Under the pieces are notes generated by a model. That model had not been told where the DNA came from and did no database searches. It was given only the letters and a program-made list of their open reading frames with translations. 64,000 nt of DNA from an uncultured Paracoccaceae bacterium. Lineage in GTDB: Bacteria; Pseudomonadota; Alphaproteobacteria; Rhodobacterales; Rhodobacteraceae. A program made the position numbers and the translations under genes. This document shows positions 17,370 to 26,227 of this stretch, piece after piece (the first letter of the stretch is position 1; each line of letters opens with the position of its first letter). The stretch is taken from the NCBI GenBank assembly GCA_947493255.1, contig CANLQK010000005.1, positions 1 through 64,000 on the forward strand, read 5' to 3'.

Positions 17370-18581
17370 ATGATCCGATCTATTTCTACAGCACTGGTAA
17401 CAGGCGCATTTGCATTTTCTGCTCTGCCGGCCATGGCACAAGATGCGAACCTTTGCGGCGGCACTGGTGCAAACGGGCAGTGGTTGGGCGGCGATGAAGC
17501 CTCTTCTGACATTTCAATTGCCCCGTCATACGTTGAACAAATGGCGCTCGTATTATTACAAAACGAATACGTCGGGCTTTTCACGGTGTCGGAGGCTGGT
17601 GATTACCGCATCGAAGCTCAAGGACGCGGTGGTGGTGACACCGTCATCGACGTGCGCGATGCCGCTGGTGAGTTCGTTGCTTCAGATGACGACAGCGGAG
17701 GTGATGCCGCCAGCCGAGCCGAAACTTTCTTAAATCCCGGCACCTACTGCGTTTCAATGCGAAGCTTTGATGGCACTCCATTAACAGGTTTCGTTCGCGC
17801 CGGCCGAATGGACCAAGAACCGTTGACCGCAGGTTTAGGATTTTCTCCTGAGAATGGCGGCACAGGCGAATGTGACCCGACCACCGCACCAGCCCTTACT
17901 TTGGACCAACCCGTAAGCAACAGCTGGACAGCACAAAACACCTATAGCCTGACATTGGACACCCCGATGTCCATTTCGTTGACGGCCGAAAACGAAGACG
18001 CGGACCCGATCCTGACGTTGTTCGACCCAACCGGTAATTGGTTGGCCGAAAACGATGACTTTGACGGCCTAAACAGTCGCATCGATATGTCGGACCCTCT
18101 TCCCGCCGGAACGTATTGCGTCGCGCTTGATCTTTATGGTGATGAAAGTGTGCCAATTACGGTAACTGCAACAGAATACGACGCCGAAGCGGCTCTCCTA
18201 AATCTATATGCACGCGGCGACGCAAGTCCACCGCTTGACGGGTCCTACCCAGTACAAGCTTTGGGAGAACTCTCAACACGGTTGCGCGAAGACGTAAACG
18301 TTGGCGGGGACGCAAAATGGTACGCATTTGACGTCTATGAAGGCGGTCTGGTCTTGGTCGAAGCCATCGCGCAGGGCCAAGGCGATCCCGTCCTCGCCAT
18401 GTACGATGATCTAGGTCGCCAAGTAGGTTACAACGATGATGCCGGTGGCTCCCTCGACTCGCTTCTAACTGTCCGTGTGCAACCTGGGACTTACATGGTG
18501 GCGGTCAGCCAGTTGGACAATTCGACGACGGGCTTCATCCGCATGGTATTCGAACGCTACGTTCCAGCGCGCCCTCAATAA
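17370..18581 (+). CDS. Secreted protein with three PPC-like repeats
   Basis: A 403-residue exported protein with a Sec signal peptide (residues 1-19, ending LPAMAQ). At least three repeats of about 90-110 residues follow, each with a hydrophobic strand pair, an acidic turn such as SDDDSGGD, NDDFDGL or NDDAGGS, and a PAGTYCVA-like end. This is the layout of bacterial pre-peptidase C-terminal (PPC) beta-sandwich domains. No protease domain is attached. The ATG at 17370, with GGAGTG before it, is preferred to the GTG at 17361. Probably periplasmic or extracellular; function unknown. Confidence 0.75.
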   Translation: MIRSISTALVTGAFAFSALPAMAQDANLCGGTGANGQWLGGDEASSDISIAPSYVEQMALVLLQNEYVGLFTVSEAGDYRIEAQGRGGGDTVIDVRDAAGEFVASDDDSGGDAASRAETFLNPGTYCVSMRSFDGTPLTGFVRAGRMDQEPLTAGLGFSPENGGTGECDPTTAPALTLDQPVSNSWTAQNTYSLTLDTPMSISLTAENEDADPILTLFDPTGNWLAENDDFDGLNSRIDMSDPLPAGTYCVALDLYGDESVPITVTATEYDAEAALLNLYARGDASPPLDGSYPVQALGELSTRLREDVNVGGDAKWYAFDVYEGGLVLVEAIAQGQGDPVLAMYDDLGRQVGYNDDAGGSLDSLLTVRVQPGTYMVAVSQLDNSTTGFIRMVFERYVPARPQ

Positions 18582-18600
18582 CACTGGTCGAAAAAGAAAG

Positions 18601-18634
18601 GCCCACCGCAGCAAATTCTGCGGTGGGCTTTTTT
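18601..18634. terminator. Bidirectional terminator
   Basis: GCCCACCGCAG and CTGCGGTGGGC form an 11-base-pair stem with a six-base loop. A T run follows on the plus strand and CTTTCTTTTT follows on the minus strand, so it can end both convergent genes around it. Confidence 0.93.
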
Positions 18635-18662
18635 GTGTCTTATTCGCGGTGTCTCTCGCTGC

Positions 18663-20339
18663 TCACCGGCCAGGGATACGGATCTCAATGGAACCGGTCA
18701 TCAAACCTACAGCGGTTGCCTGATCTACATATCCAGTCGCCGTCAGCCCCTGCTCGTCTTGATAGCGAGCGATCGCACGTCGGGTTGCATCATTGATGAC
18801 ACCGTCCAACCGACCAGGGTTATGGCCCAACTCTCGCAACCGAAGTTCTAAAAGTTGTGCACGAACACCCGACAACCGTAATCCGGCCTCCTCTGCACGA
18901 GCGCGCTCTATCTGTTCCGCGCTGATTTGCGGTGCTGTCAAAGCCTCAAGCCGCTCAGCAGCCTCGGGCGCAAAAACGCCGTTGGGATAGGCCGCTAAGT
19001 AGTCCTCATATGCGGCAACGGTTCCAGAACTGTCGGCAATCGACCAGGCTGCGCGATCTGCTATTTCCGCTTCCGCCCGACGGCGGTCTTCGATCTCGTT
19101 CAACCGTGCGGTCGCAATATTAGAGAATAACCCCTCCGGATATCGCGCCAAATATGCACGGTAGCCCGGTTCATCGCCCTGCCCGCCTGTTTCTGCCCAA
19201 TAGGTCCGGTCAAGCTGCTCTGCCGCTGCAAGCGCGCGCGCTTCTTCGGCGTCAATTTCTGCCTGCCGTCTGGTCGCCTGCGCGTCCAACAGGTTGATCT
19301 GTTCGCGGTTCAGATACGACGTTTGTGGGAACCCATTGGATTGTTGCCAATTGGTAATCGCCCCTCGAGACCCCGATCCAAAAATTCCATCAACCCCACG
19401 TGTGTTGTAATTCAATAGTGTCAAATTTGACTGCACGGCACGGCGGGCGTCACGGTTAAGACCCAATGCTTCTTCGGCCAAACGTGAAGCGCGATTTGGT
19501 TCTGCAAGAATTGCTTCGATCTGTACTTCTGCGTCTTCAATAAAACGGCCCTGCGGATAGCGGGCAAGGTACAGACGATACCCATCAACCGTGTCGGTTG
19601 CGGTTGCTTCGTCCCACAGCTCCGCTTCAGCAGTAAGGTCATCAGCGGTTGGCCCTGAAGGCACTACTGGGTCATCAAGCAAAACCTCGCTTGGCATCAG
19701 CACCCAGTCAGACGGCAAGAAACCTTCGACAATCAGGTCAGAGTTATCCGCAATCAGCTGGCCAATCACAGCCTCGGGCGCAGTCAAGATACCGGACAAT
19801 GTACGCGCGGCAACCGCGGGTGATGTACGAATAACCGTTACACCCTGCGGAACATCCAGCGTAGAGATACCCGCGGTCAATGCGGTGCCCTCAAGATCCA
19901 AATCCTCCGTTTCGGCCAGCCCCAGCAACATCACAGCCTTACCTTGCCGTGCCGCCAAAACATGCAACAAGCTATCCACTGAGATAGCGGATTGATCGAC
20001 AGTGAATAAGTCCGGCGTCTCGGCTTCTGCTGTAAGCAACCAAGTCCGCCTGCCATCCGTCACAAAATGTCCAGATAGCGCAACAACCAGTCTATCCGCA
20101 TCAGCGACCTGTGTTTGAAATGACGTCGCAAGGTCTCGTACTGCGCCAACCCGACCATTCGCTCGACTCAATACATCAAAACCTAACGCTTCCAACCGAT
20201 CGCGCGATTCAATCACATCATCTGCACCACGCACGCGGTCCAATTGTTCATAACGTTCTTGACCCAAAATCAGGGCGGCATCCTGTGCCCATAAGGGCAA
20301 TGGCAACGCAAGTGCCGTGGTGATCAAAAGATGGCGCAT
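18663..20339 (-). CDS. Secreted pseudo-caspase with peptidoglycan-binding domains
   Basis: A 558-residue protein with a signal peptide (MRHLLITTALALPLPLWAQ). Residues ~20-190 have the caspase-like peptidase C14 fold: the opening LILGQERYEQL, the ADDVIESRDRLEALGFDV strand-helix and the ALSGHF histidine segment. The expected DACR cysteine motif is replaced by LLGLAET, so it is probably not a peptidase. Two peptidoglycan-binding-1-like domains follow (around DGIFGSGSRGAITNWQ and C-terminal DGVINDATRRAIARYQ). Three short repeats of the form Y-x-x-YLAxYPxGxF lie between and around them. The start at 20339 has AAAGGA ahead of it. It may bind the wall as a scaffold. Confidence 0.75.
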   Translation of the reverse strand: MRHLLITTALALPLPLWAQDAALILGQERYEQLDRVRGADDVIESRDRLEALGFDVLSRANGRVGAVRDLATSFQTQVADADRLVVALSGHFVTDGRRTWLLTAEAETPDLFTVDQSAISVDSLLHVLAARQGKAVMLLGLAETEDLDLEGTALTAGISTLDVPQGVTVIRTSPAVAARTLSGILTAPEAVIGQLIADNSDLIVEGFLPSDWVLMPSEVLLDDPVVPSGPTADDLTAEAELWDEATATDTVDGYRLYLARYPQGRFIEDAEVQIEAILAEPNRASRLAEEALGLNRDARRAVQSNLTLLNYNTRGVDGIFGSGSRGAITNWQQSNGFPQTSYLNREQINLLDAQATRRQAEIDAEEARALAAAEQLDRTYWAETGGQGDEPGYRAYLARYPEGLFSNIATARLNEIEDRRRAEAEIADRAAWSIADSSGTVAAYEDYLAAYPNGVFAPEAAERLEALTAPQISAEQIERARAEEAGLRLSGVRAQLLELRLRELGHNPGRLDGVINDATRRAIARYQDEQGLTATGYVDQATAVGLMTGSIEIRIPGR

Positions 20340-20478
20340 GTCGCGTCCTTTCATTTACTGCTTGCCTCTTATCGGGCGGGCATCATTGCTATCCAATAGC
20401 ATGATGCCATTTGGTTCCGGCCTCGTTTGCGCCTATCATCACGATCTAACCTGCGCTCGCAAGACACCGGATGTTTCA

Positions 20479-21324
20479 ATGCCTTACAGTGACGACTTCT
20501 CGCCCAATGCCGTTGATCCACGGGTAATCATCCACGAAGCACCGCAAATCGTCGAAATCACGTTTACTGGCCTTTATTTTCATACAACAGCCGACGTGAA
20601 CGCATTCTATGATCAAGTCGAACGCCGGATCGTGGAAACAGGTGAACCGCAATGGTTTTTCATGGTGAACACCCAAGACTACCGTGTGGATGGCGACGCA
20701 TGGTTCGCCTTCACACGCCGTGGTCTAGACCTAAACGAAGGGCACTCTATGAAAACGGTCCGCTACGACGCAGACCCTGACACCGTTAAACAAATCGCGC
20801 GCAACGCCGGCACCGACAGTGAAAACCCCAACCTATTCGGGTCGCGCGACAGCGCTTGGGATCATCTCAAATCGCTCCCGTCCAAACGTCGTGAACGTCT
20901 CGCCCACCATCCAAGCTTTACCAAAGACGCGTTTTTACGTCGAATGTCATTTGACCACGACAAAGCCATTTTAGAAATCGACCTCAGCGATATGAACATT
21001 CTTCATTCCCGCGATGTGAACGACATCCACAACTGGGCAGAAGAGGCTATTCGTATGACCCGCCACAAATGGTGGATCATCTTCAAATACGAAGGGACAC
21101 GCATTCAGTCCCCGGCTTGGGTTCAGTTTTCGCTGCGTTCCGAAGAATTCAACAAGACGTATTCTATGGGGTCCGTCCGTTACGCGATGGGGTCTGAAAC
21201 CGAAACCGACAAACGTCTGCGATACGAAGCCAAATCAACGCGCCCGAACATCCGCAACACTCGCGCCGAGGCACTAGATCGCCTTGAAGAACTTCGCGCG
21301 GAATACGCTACGGCCCAACCGTAG
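20479..21324 (+). CDS. Conserved protein with internal duplication
   Basis: A 281-residue protein starting MPYSDDFSPNAVDPR; the open frame extends upstream, but those residues overlap the divergent gene and look non-coding. The two halves resemble each other. Each has a strand-helix segment with DVNxxxxxxEExI-like spacing, then aromatic strands (WFFMVN and WWIIFKY), a run with WFAFTRRGLDLNEGHSMKTVRYD matched by WVQFSLRSEEFNKTYSMGSVRYA, and a final R/E-rich helix. The fold looks STAS-like or alpha/beta but I cannot assign a family. No signal peptide. It runs into the stop of the convergent SDR gene. Confidence 0.65.
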   Translation: MPYSDDFSPNAVDPRVIIHEAPQIVEITFTGLYFHTTADVNAFYDQVERRIVETGEPQWFFMVNTQDYRVDGDAWFAFTRRGLDLNEGHSMKTVRYDADPDTVKQIARNAGTDSENPNLFGSRDSAWDHLKSLPSKRRERLAHHPSFTKDAFLRRMSFDHDKAILEIDLSDMNILHSRDVNDIHNWAEEAIRMTRHKWWIIFKYEGTRIQSPAWVQFSLRSEEFNKTYSMGSVRYAMGSETETDKRLRYEAKSTRPNIRNTRAEALDRLEELRAEYATAQP

Positions 21325-22059
21325 CTACTTCCCAAACAACCGATAATATGCCCAATCCGGTAAAAACTGCGACAATCGAAACAACCATGAAAACACCATA
21401 GGAAAGCTCTTCTTGAAGTGATCCGTTCCCATGTGGTCAAACATCGCCTGCGCCGCCTGTTCGGGCTGCATCATAAACGGCATGTCGAAATCGTTCTTAT
21501 CGGTAAGCCGTGTTTTGATGAACCCAGGGTTCACGACCTGAACATCCACGCCGGTCTTTCGCAGGTCTGCATACATACATTCCGCCAAAGACATTGTCGC
21601 AGCCTTGGACGCTGTGTAACCAATCGAACTCGGAAGCCCCCGAAACCCTGTCAAAGACGACGTGATCACGATGTGTCCTGCATCCCGTGCCACCATCGAC
21701 GGAACGACTTGGCCAAGGACACGCATAAAACCAGTAAAGTTTATATCCGCCATCGCGACCGCATTGTCGGCATCCCAGGCGTCTGCACCGAACGGCCAAT
21801 AGACGCCTGCCAACAGCACCAGACCATCGACCTCGCCAATAGCAGCTGCCGCAGCCTTTACACTCTCATGATCTGCAATATCGATAGCCTGATAACTGGC
21901 CCGACCTGGCATCTCGGCGACGGCCTCAACCAACTTACCTTCTGATCGCGCCGACAAAATAACTTCGGCCCCTGCACGACTGAGCTGATAGGCCAATGCT
22001 TTCCCTAACCCTTCGCTCGCGCCAATCAACCAATACCTTTTACCCTGCCATTCGCGCAT
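21325..22059 (-). CDS. SDR oxidoreductase of the RpoE-linked cluster
   Basis: A 244-residue classical short-chain dehydrogenase with the GASEGLGKA cofactor motif, ITSSLTG serine region and YTASK catalytic motif. The C-terminal ~35 residues are aromatic and hydrophobic (MVFSWLFRLSQFLPDWAYY), suggesting membrane association. The start at 22059 overlaps the end of the DUF3833 gene and is preferred over an earlier start at 22125. It is the last gene of the five-gene block divergent from rpoE-chrR, the same place a short-chain dehydrogenase holds in R. sphaeroides as I recall it. Substrate probably lipid-like, by inference. Confidence 0.82.
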   Translation of the reverse strand: MREWQGKRYWLIGASEGLGKALAYQLSRAGAEVILSARSEGKLVEAVAEMPGRASYQAIDIADHESVKAAAAAIGEVDGLVLLAGVYWPFGADAWDADNAVAMADINFTGFMRVLGQVVPSMVARDAGHIVITSSLTGFRGLPSSIGYTASKAATMSLAECMYADLRKTGVDVQVVNPGFIKTRLTDKNDFDMPFMMQPEQAAQAMFDHMGTDHFKKSFPMVFSWLFRLSQFLPDWAYYRLFGK

Positions 22060-22063
22060 CAAA

Positions 22064-22642
22064 TCATTCACCCGCTCGCATCTCGGCAGCGTTTTTGGGC
22101 CGCATGGTCGCAACCAATTCTGCAACCTTCACCCCAAATTTGCGAAACTGAGACCGGTTCACGATATTTCCGTTGGGCGCCAGATACATCCAATCGGTGG
22201 TCGACAAGACATGCCCGCCTGCATCCGCTGTCAGCTGAATATTGTATTTCAAACGCACGGCACTCCCCATCTGCATGCCTGTGCCCTCGCCGATAACATC
22301 GGGGGCATTGGCCTTGATGCTCCCATCATTGCCCAAAACAAACGTCCATTCGCGGTGCTGCACACTACCACTGTCGTAGCGAAACTCTTCTTTTACCGTT
22401 CCAACGTTACCTTCCCACGTGGCATGAAAATCCGCAGCGAACCGCGATGCAACGCGCCCAGTCGGCCCGTAAATGACACCTTCACATTCGATCGGGCCAT
22501 CAAATACCTCGCGCATGTTAAACATGGGGCCATCGCGGTAATCTTCTGACGTTTGCGCCATAAAGGACCCAAAACGCCCTCTTAGATAAATCAGCACAAC
22601 CACGCAGGCCGCACCAATTACGAATATAATAGTGGACGTCAT
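22064..22642 (-). CDS. DUF3833 family protein
   Basis: A 192-residue protein with one N-terminal hydrophobic segment (ITTIIFVIGAACVVVLIYL-like, residues ~3-22), then a beta-rich domain typical of DUF3833: GPIECEGVIYGPTGRV, FRYDSGSVQHREW and DWMYLAPNGNIVNRSQFRKFG. Probably anchored to the inner membrane with the domain in the periplasm. It is packed between the transporter gene and the SDR gene with gaps of a few bases, so it is part of the same transcript. Biochemical role unknown. Confidence 0.8.
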   Translation of the reverse strand: MTSTIIFVIGAACVVVLIYLRGRFGSFMAQTSEDYRDGPMFNMREVFDGPIECEGVIYGPTGRVASRFAADFHATWEGNVGTVKEEFRYDSGSVQHREWTFVLGNDGSIKANAPDVIGEGTGMQMGSAVRLKYNIQLTADAGGHVLSTTDWMYLAPNGNIVNRSQFRKFGVKVAELVATMRPKNAAEMRAGE

Positions 22643-22645
22643 ATT

Positions 22646-23875
22646 TCAGTCCTCCAACGATGTTGTGGCCAGCAATCCCAAGGCCACAAGTTTCAAAACA
22701 ATCGGCACCAACGCGTACAGCAGCGTCAGCAACGTCAAAGCTTCAACCGGATTCTCCTGACCAGCCTGAAAGCCCGCCATCTCTAAAACCGGCAACAATA
22801 GCACCGCCGCAAAGGCGAGCGTGAATTTCGACACCAATGACCACAGGCCAAACCCCTGCCCGCCATTGGGAGCGATATAAGACATACGTTTGGCGAACAG
22901 AGCTGGGAGCAAAGTTAGATCGGCACCAATTGTCGCACCCGATAAAATGCAGATCACGGCAAACGCGCCAACATCACCTGCCCCCAACGTCAACGTCCAA
23001 CCAAACGCTGCAATTGCCAGAACCATTGCAGCCATTAGCACCGGTTTTGCCCCATACCCGTTTGCAAGAATTGACCACACCGGCGAAGAAACGGCTGCAG
23101 CCAAGAAAAACAGCACCAACAACGGACCTTCCCAACCCGGGGCGCCCAATCGGCTTTCAACGAAGAATAAGAATAGCGTCGATGACACTGCCAACGGTGT
23201 CGCGTTCACCAAAGCCAGCACCAATAACCGTCGTGCCAACAGATCCGACAGAATTTCTTTGACCGAGGTTGCCTGCTGAGCGTTGGGCTCAGGCGTCCAT
23301 TCCTTCCACATGAGCAGTGTCGCGACAAAAGTCGCCGCTGCGAACCCCCACGCGAATGCCGCAAACGGATCGGCCGCGACACCCATCAATGCGATAGGTG
23401 CCACCGCAGCCAAACAAATGCCCAGTAACGCACCAGTTTCACGCCATGCGGCAAGCGTAACATGCCCATCTTTTTGGCCAGAAACCTTCGTAATTCCTTG
23501 TGCGTAAAAGTTGATCGTCAGAAAACTAAACGCCGAAAACAGTGCGGTGATCGTCACACCAAACCAAACCAACGGGCTTATCGGCGGCGCAACAGCAAAC
23601 AGCCCCACCATCGCTGCTCCCAAGCAAGCTGCGCCGCACGCCACGGCCAGTGCCTTACCTGCACGCAGCCGCTCTGCGATCCAGCCCAAAAATGGGTCTT
23701 GGACAACATCAAACAACCGCAACCCAAACAACACCAAACCCAATGCAGTCAGGCTAACTCCGAAAGTATCGGCGTAATATTTGGGAGCATAAATATAGAT
23801 CGGAAGGCCCGCACCTGACAGCACAGCGGCGAACCCCGTATAAGCAGGGTATCGGGCAGCGAATGCAGAGGTCAT
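22646..23875 (-). CDS. GPH/MelB-type MFS transporter of the RpoE-linked cluster
   Basis: A 409-residue membrane protein with about 12 hydrophobic segments. The features YGLPIYIYAPKYYADTFGV-like start and RLFDVVQDPFLGWIAERL loop are typical of the glycoside-pentoside-hexuronide:cation symporter family. The start overlaps the end of the DUF1365 gene by four bases (ATGA), showing coupling. In this context the substrate may be a lipid or fatty-acid intermediate and not a sugar, but that is inference from gene neighbourhood only. Confidence 0.82.
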   Translation of the reverse strand: MTSAFAARYPAYTGFAAVLSGAGLPIYIYAPKYYADTFGVSLTALGLVLFGLRLFDVVQDPFLGWIAERLRAGKALAVACGAACLGAAMVGLFAVAPPISPLVWFGVTITALFSAFSFLTINFYAQGITKVSGQKDGHVTLAAWRETGALLGICLAAVAPIALMGVAADPFAAFAWGFAAATFVATLLMWKEWTPEPNAQQATSVKEILSDLLARRLLVLALVNATPLAVSSTLFLFFVESRLGAPGWEGPLLVLFFLAAAVSSPVWSILANGYGAKPVLMAAMVLAIAAFGWTLTLGAGDVGAFAVICILSGATIGADLTLLPALFAKRMSYIAPNGGQGFGLWSLVSKFTLAFAAVLLLPVLEMAGFQAGQENPVEALTLLTLLYALVPIVLKLVALGLLATTSLED

Positions 23876-24627
23876 TTCGAGACCTCGTGTTCAGGTGGTT
23901 CCGGCCGAGGGCGATACGCCACGCCTTTCCACCATAACTTCAGTGCTTGCCAATGGATCAGGGTCAATACACGGCGCGACCCAAACGGACGGCGCAACAT
24001 AGAACGCAAGATCCCGGCATTCGTCAAAGGTTGGCGAGGCCCCGATAGCGTCGCAATCAATCCAGCATGATCTTCCGAGAAATCGATCCAGACACCAATC
24101 GTTTGCGGCTGGATATCAAACCGAAACGTGTAGCCCCCGGCAATGTCTTGAAACGGCGATACATGAAATATCTTCTGGGCCGTTATTGTCTCTGCCTTTG
24201 AAATTTCACGCAGATCATCATAGTGACACAGATACGAATGCCGGTCCCCAAAGGTGTTAGACACTTCTGCAATAACCACCCGCAGAATATCGTTTTCATC
24301 ATGACACAACCAAAACGACACAGGATTAAACACATGCCCCAACACCCGTGGTTGGGCCAGCAAATCTATTCGTCCTCGAACGTCCAAATTGTGGGATTCT
24401 AGAATGTCGCGCACCCATGCGGCACCGCGCCCGTCCTTGGGTGCCCCGCCGTGGTCGCTGTCAAACAACGACATCACGCCCCTGCGGTTACGTCCGAACA
24501 AAGCAGGGTGGGCTACGTCACCTTCTGCATCCACCAGCACATAATCGATGGAATAGCGAAACGCATTCTGCGTCGCACCCCGCCGTGCATGGTAGGTTTC
24601 ACCCGTGATATGTTCGACCCGTCGCAT
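23872..24627 (-). CDS. DUF1365 family protein
   Basis: A 251-residue protein matching DUF1365, with motifs YSIDYVLVDAEGD, RVLGHVFNPVSFWLCHDEN, EVSNTFGDRHSYLCHY and FHVSPFQDIAGGYTF. I start it at the ATG at 24627, two bases after the stop of the flavin oxidoreductase gene; the longer frame adds non-family residues. DUF1365 genes commonly accompany this oxidoreductase and cyclopropane-type methyltransferases. In R. sphaeroides the equivalent RpoE-controlled genes have been linked to furan fatty acid formation, by my recollection, so a membrane-lipid role is likely. Confidence 0.87.
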   Translation of the reverse strand: MRRVEHITGETYHARRGATQNAFRYSIDYVLVDAEGDVAHPALFGRNRRGVMSLFDSDHGGAPKDGRGAAWVRDILESHNLDVRGRIDLLAQPRVLGHVFNPVSFWLCHDENDILRVVIAEVSNTFGDRHSYLCHYDDLREISKAETITAQKIFHVSPFQDIAGGYTFRFDIQPQTIGVWIDFSEDHAGLIATLSGPRQPLTNAGILRSMLRRPFGSRRVLTLIHWQALKLWWKGVAYRPRPEPPEHEVSK

Positions 24628-24629
24628 TT

Positions 24630-25928
24630 CTATTCCGCGGCCAATGCCTGAGTGTTTCTCGCTCGGATAGCTGCAACCACATCCATCGCTGACCCGATCC
24701 CGTCTTCGTGGAAACCGTTCTTCATCCAAGCACCACAGAACCATGTTTTGTTGGTGCCATTCGTAATCGCCGCCTGCTTTTGCGCCGCCAATGCCGCCAA
24801 ATCATATACAGGGTGGCGCAATGTCACTTCGTCCCAAACCAACGCCGGATCAATGTCGCGGGTGGTGTTAAGCGTGACAAACAAATCGTCCTGTTTCAGC
24901 CAAGGCTGCAACTTGTTCATCCAGTATGTCAGGTCAATCCGATCCGACTGCTTGTCGCTATCTTCGGTGTAGACCCAAGCAGACCAAACCGATTTTCGCT
25001 TCGGCATAATGGAAGCATCTGAATGCAAAACAATCTTGTTTGGTTGGTATTTGATCGCGTCCAAGACTTCAATTTCAGTGTCTGATGGGTCCGACAGTAG
25101 CGCAAGACTGTCATCGGAATGGGTTGCAAACACCACCTCGTCAAAATCTTCCCACTCACTCCCAAAGGCTTTGATTTTCACCCCTCCGGCATGCCGCTTC
25201 ACTCCATCAACAGGCGTACCCATCCGAATGACGACACCGCGTTGCACCATCGACTGGCCCAAACGCGAAACATATTCCTGTGACCCGCCATCTACTGTGA
25301 ACCACTGATGCTGTCCCGTTATGCCAAGCAGTGCGTGGTTTTCGAAAAACGTCATCATCGCTTCAGCAGGGAAATCCATGATCTTCTCAGTCGGGGTGGA
25401 CCAAATCGCGCCACTAAGTGGTAACAAATAGTAATCCCGAAAATACGAGCCCGCGTCCAACTTCTTGATCAACCCGCCAACGGTCAAACCGTTCTCTTTT
25501 GACAGCCGCAGCCCGTTCTTGTTGAAATTCAAAACATCACGGATCATGCGGATGAACTTAGGGTTCACGGCATTTTGGGGTTGCGCAAATAGGGCCCTAA
25601 GCGACGCCAACCCGTACTCGAACGCGCCTCCATCAATAGACGCACCAAAGGACATGTTCGACTCTGTTACGGGTACATCCAACTCGTTGAATAACGCTGC
25701 AAGGTGCGGATAGTTTGCATAGTTAAAAACAATAAAGCCTGTGTCCACAGGTTGGTCTCCGTTCACCCCTCCCAAGCGCGTGCGGGCGTGTCCGCCCAAC
25801 CGCTTATCGGCTTCAAACAAAACAACTTGGTGATCTTTCGCCAATTCATGTGCTGCGGCCATCCCTGAGATCCCCGCGCCAATAACTGCAACGCGCGTCG
25901 GCGCTGTGCCTTCTAGTTTCATTGACAT
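24630..25928 (-). CDS. FAD-dependent amine-oxidase-family protein of the RpoE-linked cluster
   Basis: A 432-residue flavoprotein with an N-terminal Rossmann dinucleotide motif (VAVIGAGISGMAAAHEL) and an FAD-binding GGHARTR loop. The C-terminal FCGAWMKNGFHEDGIGSA segment completes the FAD site, as in the amine oxidase/desaturase-like family. The start at 25928 (MSMKLEGTAP) is chosen because the upstream open frame runs into the regulatory gap. First gene of the block divergent from rpoE. Its R. sphaeroides counterpart is a known RpoE target, implicated in modification of methylated unsaturated fatty acids. The exact reaction here is inferred. Confidence 0.85.
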   Translation of the reverse strand: MSMKLEGTAPTRVAVIGAGISGMAAAHELAKDHQVVLFEADKRLGGHARTRLGGVNGDQPVDTGFIVFNYANYPHLAALFNELDVPVTESNMSFGASIDGGAFEYGLASLRALFAQPQNAVNPKFIRMIRDVLNFNKNGLRLSKENGLTVGGLIKKLDAGSYFRDYYLLPLSGAIWSTPTEKIMDFPAEAMMTFFENHALLGITGQHQWFTVDGGSQEYVSRLGQSMVQRGVVIRMGTPVDGVKRHAGGVKIKAFGSEWEDFDEVVFATHSDDSLALLSDPSDTEIEVLDAIKYQPNKIVLHSDASIMPKRKSVWSAWVYTEDSDKQSDRIDLTYWMNKLQPWLKQDDLFVTLNTTRDIDPALVWDEVTLRHPVYDLAALAAQKQAAITNGTNKTWFCGAWMKNGFHEDGIGSAMDVVAAIRARNTQALAAE

Positions 25929-26073
25929 TTCGCCCGATCCCCTTCGATCTTTGTGTCTTCGCCCACGACTTCTTGCACGCGGGGGTATTTTGTTTACGGT
26001 CGCGGTTCGGTTTTGGTTTAGAATAACTTCAAAATATCCTTCGGGCCCTGTCGGATTAATTTCGACCCTGATG

Positions 26074-26103
26074 TGATCCAACGCTGATTTCGGCGCGTAT
26101 CAA
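26074..26103 (+). promoter_or_regulatory. Candidate RpoE-type (ECF11) promoter of rpoE-chrR
   Basis: TGATCC at 26074-26079, the -35 element known for R. sphaeroides RpoE, is followed after 18 bases by TATCAA. The -10 element is imperfect against TAAGA-like sites. The whole site has pseudo-symmetry (TGATCC...GTATCA), so the minus strand also carries a TGATAC element facing the divergent operon. Confidence 0.42.
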
Positions 26104-26227
26104 GTTTATGATGACACAAACATCGACCTTGATGAACGCCCGCAAACCGGCCTCGCATGACGCGCAGTCGGCAAAACGCATTCTTGAGCAAGGGCTTCCG
26201 GGCCCAGCTCTCGTCAAAGAGGTCGAC

